A DNA stretch of 64,000 nt from Psychrobacter sp. UBA3480. GTDB lineage: Bacteria; Pseudomonadota; Gammaproteobacteria; Pseudomonadales; Moraxellaceae. Both the position numbers and the translations under genes were made by a program. Shown here piece by piece: positions 59,476-64,000 of this stretch. The notes under the pieces were generated by a model. It ran no database searches. It was not told the DNA's origin and saw only the letters and a list, made by a program, of their open reading frames with translations. Location of the stretch: contig NZ_DFQV01000032.1 of NCBI RefSeq assembly GCF_002377945.1, forward strand, positions 1 through 64,000, in the 5' to 3' direction. How positions within the stretch are numbered: position 1 is the first letter of the stretch; every line of letters begins with the position of its first letter.

Positions 59476-59506
59476 AAAAACCCCAGTTGATCAACTGGGG
59501 TTTTTT
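59476..59506. terminator. Fully palindromic terminator before DUF3100
   Basis: AAAAACCCCAGTTGA and TCAACTGGGGTTTTT abut as a perfect 15-bp inverted repeat. Ends the minus-strand DUF3100 transcript; also follows the thi-box-like motif on the plus strand. Confidence 0.9.
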
Positions 59507-59532
59507 ACTATCTTCAAATACTAACCTAGCTT

Positions 59533-60849
59533 TTAGAGCATAGCTTGCGCAATCATCGCTGATCCGATAAACGTACCTGTAAAGGTTAATACCGCAACAA
59601 TGGCAATTTTAAAGCCAGACTTCTTAAACAAATCGACTTCCATTTGCGAGATGGCAAAACCAGCATAAGCAAGGACTGGCGTTAATAATTGCAGAACGCC
59701 TAGTTTGGCGGTTTCTTCCAAAACATAAGCATTAAATGGAAACTGTGGTAGAGAGATTAAAATAGCTACAATAGATATCCAAGCAATCGCCGGTACATTG
59801 ACTGGGATAAATCGCTTTAACAGCATGCCGATCACGCAACATGCAAATAAAATGAGCATGGCAGGTAATGCTACTAATGGATTTACATCTTGCCCTACCC
59901 AATTGCTTAGTAGCAAGACCACACAAATCACAGCTAATAAAATAAAAGACTGCATGATTGACAGACTGGCAGGCTCTTCCATGACTGCATCGAGATTGGT
60001 TTCTGACGTAGCGACTGTCTGCTGGCTCTTCTTAAATTTACTGACTACTTTATACAAAAACTCTGTAAAAGGCAGTGCCACAAATAAACTAACAAATAAA
60101 CCAGTGGCATACGTTAACAGGTTAGAAGTGGCGGCAAATGCAGTAATAGTTTCTGCTTGGGCAGGAACCGTCTCTGCCAATGCTGCTGAACAAGCACCCA
60201 TCATACTACCGCTACCAATACCGCATGCCATAGCAAGTGCGCGTACATCCATGATATCCATCGAAGCAATGATACCTGCCATTAGTGAGAAGTAAATTGC
60301 ACCAAACAACGTACCCATGACATAGACACCCATCACACCGATGCCTTCTGGACTTTGTAAGCCGTATTTATCAGCAATCAAAGCAACGTTAGGTTCACGA
60401 GCAACGGAGTGCGTGGCACCGATAGCTTCTCGGCCCATGCCAAAGACAAGCACTGCAACCGGTAGCGCAATCAAAACGGTCGCTACATTACCTAACTCTT
60501 GCAATAGTAGTGCTGGACCAGCAGCGATGATTTCTTCGATATTGGGACCAACACCAACACCGAATTTGGCGATAAAAGGCATAATACTTAACAGAATGGC
60601 ATAACTGGCAAACTTGGCGCGTTTTTTGGTTATAACCGCTTTCATCGAAGGCACGACATTGGGATTTAATAAAATCGCAAAGATGAAAGCATAAAGTAAT
60701 GGCAGTAACACCAAAATGCCAATACCGATAGGGATTTTTATAATACCTATCCATTCTGCTAATAACGATACCGCAATCACTAATAAATGCAGTTTCCAAT
60801 CAAGCAGGTGCTTTGTCATAGTAGGTGACAGCACGCTATTGTTGTTCAT
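59533..60849 (-). CDS. DUF3100 family membrane protein
   Basis: 438 residues, about eleven membrane helices. MGREAIGATHSVAREPNVALIADKYG and GIGSGSMMGACSAALAETVP are typical of DUF3100 proteins, which commonly accompany M20 amidohydrolases and are thought to be transporters of the substrate or product. Follows the amidohydrolase gene by 78 bp on the same strand; ribosome binding site AAAGGGAA. Substrate unknown. Confidence 0.8.
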   Translation of the reverse strand: MNNNSVLSPTMTKHLLDWKLHLLVIAVSLLAEWIGIIKIPIGIGILVLLPLLYAFIFAILLNPNVVPSMKAVITKKRAKFASYAILLSIMPFIAKFGVGVGPNIEEIIAAGPALLLQELGNVATVLIALPVAVLVFGMGREAIGATHSVAREPNVALIADKYGLQSPEGIGVMGVYVMGTLFGAIYFSLMAGIIASMDIMDVRALAMACGIGSGSMMGACSAALAETVPAQAETITAFAATSNLLTYATGLFVSLFVALPFTEFLYKVVSKFKKSQQTVATSETNLDAVMEEPASLSIMQSFILLAVICVVLLLSNWVGQDVNPLVALPAMLILFACCVIGMLLKRFIPVNVPAIAWISIVAILISLPQFPFNAYVLEETAKLGVLQLLTPVLAYAGFAISQMEVDLFKKSGFKIAIVAVLTFTGTFIGSAMIAQAML

Positions 60850-60927
60850 ATGAATTCCCTTTGAGTATGATGATGACTCTATTGATTGAACTTGGTCTGT
60901 TGAGTTTTATCTGTCGATAATAAAATT

Positions 60928-62091
60928 TTATTCAGCGCTCTTTGGTAACCCCGACTCAACCAAAGAAACCCATACCTTGATACCGGTCTCGATAGCATCA
61001 TCATTGAAATCATAAGAGGCATTGTGCAGTGGCTTAGAAGGTATGCTGCCATCAACGCCCAACCAAAAATAGGCGCTTTTAACTACCTGACTCATAAATG
61101 AGAAGTCTTCAGAAGCCATAGAAGGTTCTACATCGGTATTGACTTTATCAACGCCCAACGCCTTAGTAGCCGCTTCTTTAATCTCAAGGTAAGCCTGACT
61201 GTCGTTGGTGGTTACTGGATAACGAATGTGGTAATCCATCTCGCCTTTGACACCATATAAAGGCGGCAGAGTGGCGACCATTTCTGTGAGCATCTCTTGC
61301 ATAGATTGGCGCACATCCATATCAAAGCTACGAACCGTGCCTTTTAAGATGGCAACATCTGGAATCACGTTGGTGGTATCGCCGCTGTTCATTTGCGTCA
61401 CGCTGATAACGCCAGACTGCAATGGCGAGACGCGGCGAGAGATAATAGATTGAATATTGGTGATTAGTGCAGCACCTGCGGCTATAGGGTCAGCACCCAA
61501 ATGCGGCATGGCAGCATGCGTGCCTTTACCCGTCAATGTAATCTCAAAAGTATCAAAAGAAGCCATCATAGGACCATTGTTTACAGCGATTTCCCCCACT
61601 GGCAACCCAGGCCAGTTATGCAAGCCATAAACGGCATCCATCGGAAATTTATCAAATAAGCCATCATCAATCATGGCTTTGGCGCCGCCTAACACTTCCT
61701 CTGCAGGCTGAAAAACAAAGTGAATGGTGCCACTAAACTCTTTATGTTGACTTAAGTGTTTTGCCGCTCCTAGCAGAACAGAGGTATGACCATCGTGACC
61801 ACAGGCGTGCATACAGTTTGCATGGGTAGATTTGTGATCAACGTCGTTTTGTTCTGCAATTGGCAACGCGTCAATATCGGCTCTTATACCGATAGTAGGG
61901 CCTACACCATTCTTCAAAGTGCCAACCACACCAGTGCCACCCAAGCCTTGATGGACTTCAATACCAAAAGATTGTAATTTATCTACGATGAATGAAGAGG
62001 TCTTAAATTCTTTGAATCCAAGCTCAGGCTGGCTATGAATCTGTTTGCGCCATTGTTTGACTTCATCTAATAATGCTTCATTAACTGACAT
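60928..62091 (-). CDS. M20-family amidohydrolase/aminoacylase
   Basis: 387 residues. Metal-binding site MHACGHDGHTS, FQPAEEVLGGAKAMIDDG with the catalytic Glu, HNWPGLPVG, dimerisation domain (about 180-290) and the late metal ligand in PLHNASYDFND. Hydrolyses an N-acyl or amide bond of an amino-acid-like compound; hippurate and indole-acetyl-amino-acid hydrolases belong here. Ribosome binding site AAAGGGAA before ATG 62091. First gene of a two-gene unit with DUF3100. Confidence 0.87.
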   Translation of the reverse strand: MSVNEALLDEVKQWRKQIHSQPELGFKEFKTSSFIVDKLQSFGIEVHQGLGGTGVVGTLKNGVGPTIGIRADIDALPIAEQNDVDHKSTHANCMHACGHDGHTSVLLGAAKHLSQHKEFSGTIHFVFQPAEEVLGGAKAMIDDGLFDKFPMDAVYGLHNWPGLPVGEIAVNNGPMMASFDTFEITLTGKGTHAAMPHLGADPIAAGAALITNIQSIISRRVSPLQSGVISVTQMNSGDTTNVIPDVAILKGTVRSFDMDVRQSMQEMLTEMVATLPPLYGVKGEMDYHIRYPVTTNDSQAYLEIKEAATKALGVDKVNTDVEPSMASEDFSFMSQVVKSAYFWLGVDGSIPSKPLHNASYDFNDDAIETGIKVWVSLVESGLPKSAE

Positions 62092-62662
62092 TTATTTTTC
62101 CCTTTGAGAGTATGTATTGATATACCGACGTTGGCATTGATACGCGCTATCAACTTTTGGACAGCGAAAAACCATCTAATCTTTTTGCACTTTTTTATTT
62201 TTACCAATAAATAAGCCACTTAAAGTGGCTTATTTATGACGTACTAGAGATATGTTTTCTTGAACAGCTATTGTAACCTATTTTCACGCATTCGAATAAA
62301 GCCGAGTCGTATTAGCAAGCTTCGTCTTTATCTCTTTTTGAATAGATTTTTTACAGTGGTGCAGATTACAAGCATTTTTTCAGTCGTGTTTGGCCATATG
62401 AAATTACCGTTAAATGATTCGATATTCTATTACGATTCGTTTTATTATCAGCTTAATTTTATCCCTAAACCTTTATGCTAAAAGGCTTTTAGTTTTCCTG
62501 TGGCGCTTAATCTAGCTTTATATCTATATTTACCATCATTGCTATACCGTACAAAAATGTAATAACAGTAAGGTCACTGATACTCGGCAGATGCCATTGT
62601 CCAAAAATTGGATTATAGTAGATATCGGTAGTATTTATTTAAATAAACTAAAGGATACAACG
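62092..62662. other. Divergent intergenic region with an isolated hairpin
   Basis: 571 bp between the amidohydrolase and lipoprotein genes. Holds AAATAAGCCACT - TAA - AGTGGCTTATTT (62209-62235), a 12-bp stem of terminator type, though no gene reads into it on either strand. A 73-codon frame at 62260-62481 starts with TTG and has no ribosome binding site, so it is not called. Confidence 0.55.
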
Positions 62663-63382
62663 ATGAAAACACTAGGAATGTGTATCGTAGCAGGACTCGG
62701 GTTGAGTGCTTGCGCGACTGGCATGGGCGGCACGGCAACAGGTAATACCAGTCAAAGTAATAGCTCTGATAAAGTGGTCACTCAATACCCAGTTGAGACT
62801 GCCCTACTCAATATCTATACCAAACAACGTAGTGAAAAATTGGTCGCTACTGTCGGCGGACAAAACGTAGCCGCAGATATTCAAATCACCCCTAAAGGCA
62901 GCATGCGCTTTAATAATAAAATGGTACAAGGCGCAGAAGTCAGCACAATCAACACAGTGAATCAGCAGATCACGGATCAGTCAGTCGCTATCAATTACTT
63001 TACGCTAAATCCCTTGGTGTTCCATGGTTTTACGGATAGTACGGGTGAGTATTCAATCGCTAACCAAACGACGAGTATCCCTAAAATGGCTACTGTAGGC
63101 GACTCAAGTCAGCTTATCACTGAAAACGTATATGCTGACAGCAGTATGCGTCAGAAAACCGCTACCTATAAGCAGGACTGGTCGCTCACACAAGATACAA
63201 ATAACACGGCGTGGCTCTGTATAGAAACCTCAGGCAATCTACTTTTGACTTCTGGTGCTGCAGGTACGTCTTCAGAATGCTATAAAATCAATGCCAAAGG
63301 CGATGTTTTGAGTAGTAAAGTCACACTCACTCAGCCTAATAAAAGCGGCATATCCAAATCAATGACGTTTATCAGTCAGTAG
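62663..63382 (+). CDS. Predicted lipoprotein of unknown function
   Basis: 239 residues. Signal peptide with lipobox LSAC (cleavage before the Cys near residue 17: GLGLSA-CATGMGGT), Gly/Thr/Ser-rich linker, then a beta-rich domain (VVTQYPVETALLNIYTKQRS ... DWSLTQDTNNTAWLCIETSG). No family recognised. Start from ATG 62663 with AAGGA; the frame is open 24 codons earlier. Terminator at 63428-63458. Confidence 0.75.
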   Translation: MKTLGMCIVAGLGLSACATGMGGTATGNTSQSNSSDKVVTQYPVETALLNIYTKQRSEKLVATVGGQNVAADIQITPKGSMRFNNKMVQGAEVSTINTVNQQITDQSVAINYFTLNPLVFHGFTDSTGEYSIANQTTSIPKMATVGDSSQLITENVYADSSMRQKTATYKQDWSLTQDTNNTAWLCIETSGNLLLTSGAAGTSSECYKINAKGDVLSSKVTLTQPNKSGISKSMTFISQ

Positions 63383-63427
63383 CATTTGCTCAATTAGTAA
63401 CGATCAATAGTGTCATATAAGAACAAA

Positions 63428-63458
63428 AAAAATAGCGCCTAATTAAGGCGCTATTTTT
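63428..63458. terminator. Terminator between convergent genes
   Basis: AAAAATAGCGCCT - AATTA - AGGCGCTATTTTT. Confidence 0.92.
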
Positions 63459-63477
63459 GGATTCTAGGATTGTATTT

Positions 63478-63777
63478 TTATGAGCGACGATCATGGTTAT
63501 TTTTATCATGACCGTTTTTGTCGTGGCTGTTTTTAGCATGGACATTTTTAGCTGTTGTTTTGTGCTTAGCAGCCACTACGTTCGCTTTGTGATGTGACTT
63601 GGCTGCCTTAGCTTTGGCCTGCTTATAGTTATTACTCGCTTTATTGTTGCTGTGCTTTTGTTGCTGTACTTGAGCTGAATGATGCTTATCAAAATTAGGT
63701 GCAGCATTGGCTTGACCGACCATCGACAAACAAGCAGTAGCGGCTAAAATCGAGCTAACTAGTATCTTTTTCATCAT
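63478..63777 (-). CDS. Small exported His/Lys/Asn-rich protein
   Basis: 99 residues with a signal peptide (cleavage near ANA-APNFD). The mature part is low-complexity, rich in His, Lys, Asn and Ala, ending with repeats of the type H-(D/A)-K-N (NSHDKNGHDKNNHDRRS). Such composition suggests metal or polyanion binding, which is inference. Ribosome binding site AAAGGA precedes the double ATG. Confidence 0.7.
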   Translation of the reverse strand: MMKKILVSSILAATACLSMVGQANAAPNFDKHHSAQVQQQKHSNNKASNNYKQAKAKAAKSHHKANVVAAKHKTTAKNVHAKNSHDKNGHDKNNHDRRS

Positions 63778-64000
63778 TTTATTCCTTTGAATTCATATTT
63801 AGAGTAGCTATAGATAATTCACTTAGTGTTAAATGAACTATCGTGATAAAGCTTTACTCTATCGACAAAGAGAATGATAAATGATTCTAGTATTAAGTAG
63901 ATTTATGAAACTTGAAGAAAGGTTGCGATTGTTACGAGGGCATACGCGATCAAAGGAATGTTAGGTGTTGGCGTAATGTTTGGTTAAATGACAGACTATT
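63778..64000. other. Right edge of the window, nothing recognised
   Basis: 223 bp upstream of the His-rich gene. No supported gene or hairpin. Confidence 0.4.

Larger units (their letters stand above)
58721..59532. other. Right end of the island and junction with the chromosome
   Basis: About 810 bp without a supported gene. Contains the right-hand arm-site repeats, attR, a thi-box-like motif and a terminator (separate entries). A 60-codon frame on the minus strand (58869-59051) has no supporting signal. Confidence 0.5.

Noticed and set aside
59798..60295. 165-codon open frame antisense to the DUF3100 gene
   Set aside because: Shadow of a hydrophobic membrane protein gene; no family features.
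62260..62481. 73-codon frame between amidohydrolase and lipoprotein genes
   Set aside because: TTG start without ribosome binding site; composition looks non-coding.

Overview
The window looks like a chromosomal segment of a Psychrobacter-type bacterium (Moraxellaceae, Gammaproteobacteria). This rests on the moderate-to-low GC, a response regulator and kinase that read like BfmR/BfmS of Acinetobacter, the dksA-gluQ pair, murD-ftsW standing outside a full dcw cluster, and the general similarity of the housekeeping proteins. The species is an inference; no database search was run.

Left part (1-32.2 kb) is core chromosome. It holds the start of rimM with rpsP, an EnvZ-like kinase without an adjacent OmpR, the bfmRS envelope-stress two-component pair, the complete F1Fo ATP synthase operon (atpBEFHAGDC, with atpI set 0.6 kb upstream), a zinc uptake locus (znuA divergent from zur-znuC-znuB over a textbook Zur box), a CpdA-like phosphodiesterase, dksA-gluQ, ftsW/murD, a SulP anion transporter with a universal stress protein, a glnK-amtB nitrogen operon behind a sigma-54-like promoter, a DUF2147 protein, a secreted nuclease and tRNA-Ser(GGA).

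Middle part (32.24-59.21 kb) is an integrated mobile island of about 27 kb. It is bounded by a 31-bp direct repeat (one mismatch) made of the tRNA-Ser 3' end plus 8 bp. A P4-type integrase lies just inside the left end. Short GTTGGTCTA repeats that look like integrase arm sites occur inside both ends. The backbone is a Gp2/YfjJ-type replication protein with an H-x-H motif, a DUF932 protein, a YqaJ nuclease, a Cys-rich 'hydrolase or metal-binding' family protein and an AlpA regulator. No capsid, terminase or conjugation genes are seen, so it resembles a satellite-like or mobilizable element. Cargo is (i) a type I restriction-modification system (hsdM, hsdS, hsdR) with a hicAB toxin-antitoxin cassette placed between hsdS and hsdR, followed by a YgjP-like metalloprotease, a 55-residue acidic protein and an AlbA_2/ATPase-type protein; and (ii) a sugar-acid catabolic module (FadR-type regulator, IlvD/Edd aldonate dehydratase, MFS transporter, AraD1-family FAH protein, ketoglutarate semialdehyde dehydrogenase), which would take an L-arabonate-like acid to 2-oxoglutarate.

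Right part (59.2-64 kb) returns to chromosome: a short region with a weak thi-box-like motif and a strong terminator, a DUF3100 membrane protein with an M20 amidohydrolase, a lipoprotein, and a small exported His/Lys/Asn-rich protein.

The most interesting items are the island as a whole with its arm-site architecture, the twin palindromic operators of the hicAB and arabonate modules, the inverted repeats around the replication gene, and several island proteins of no recognised function.
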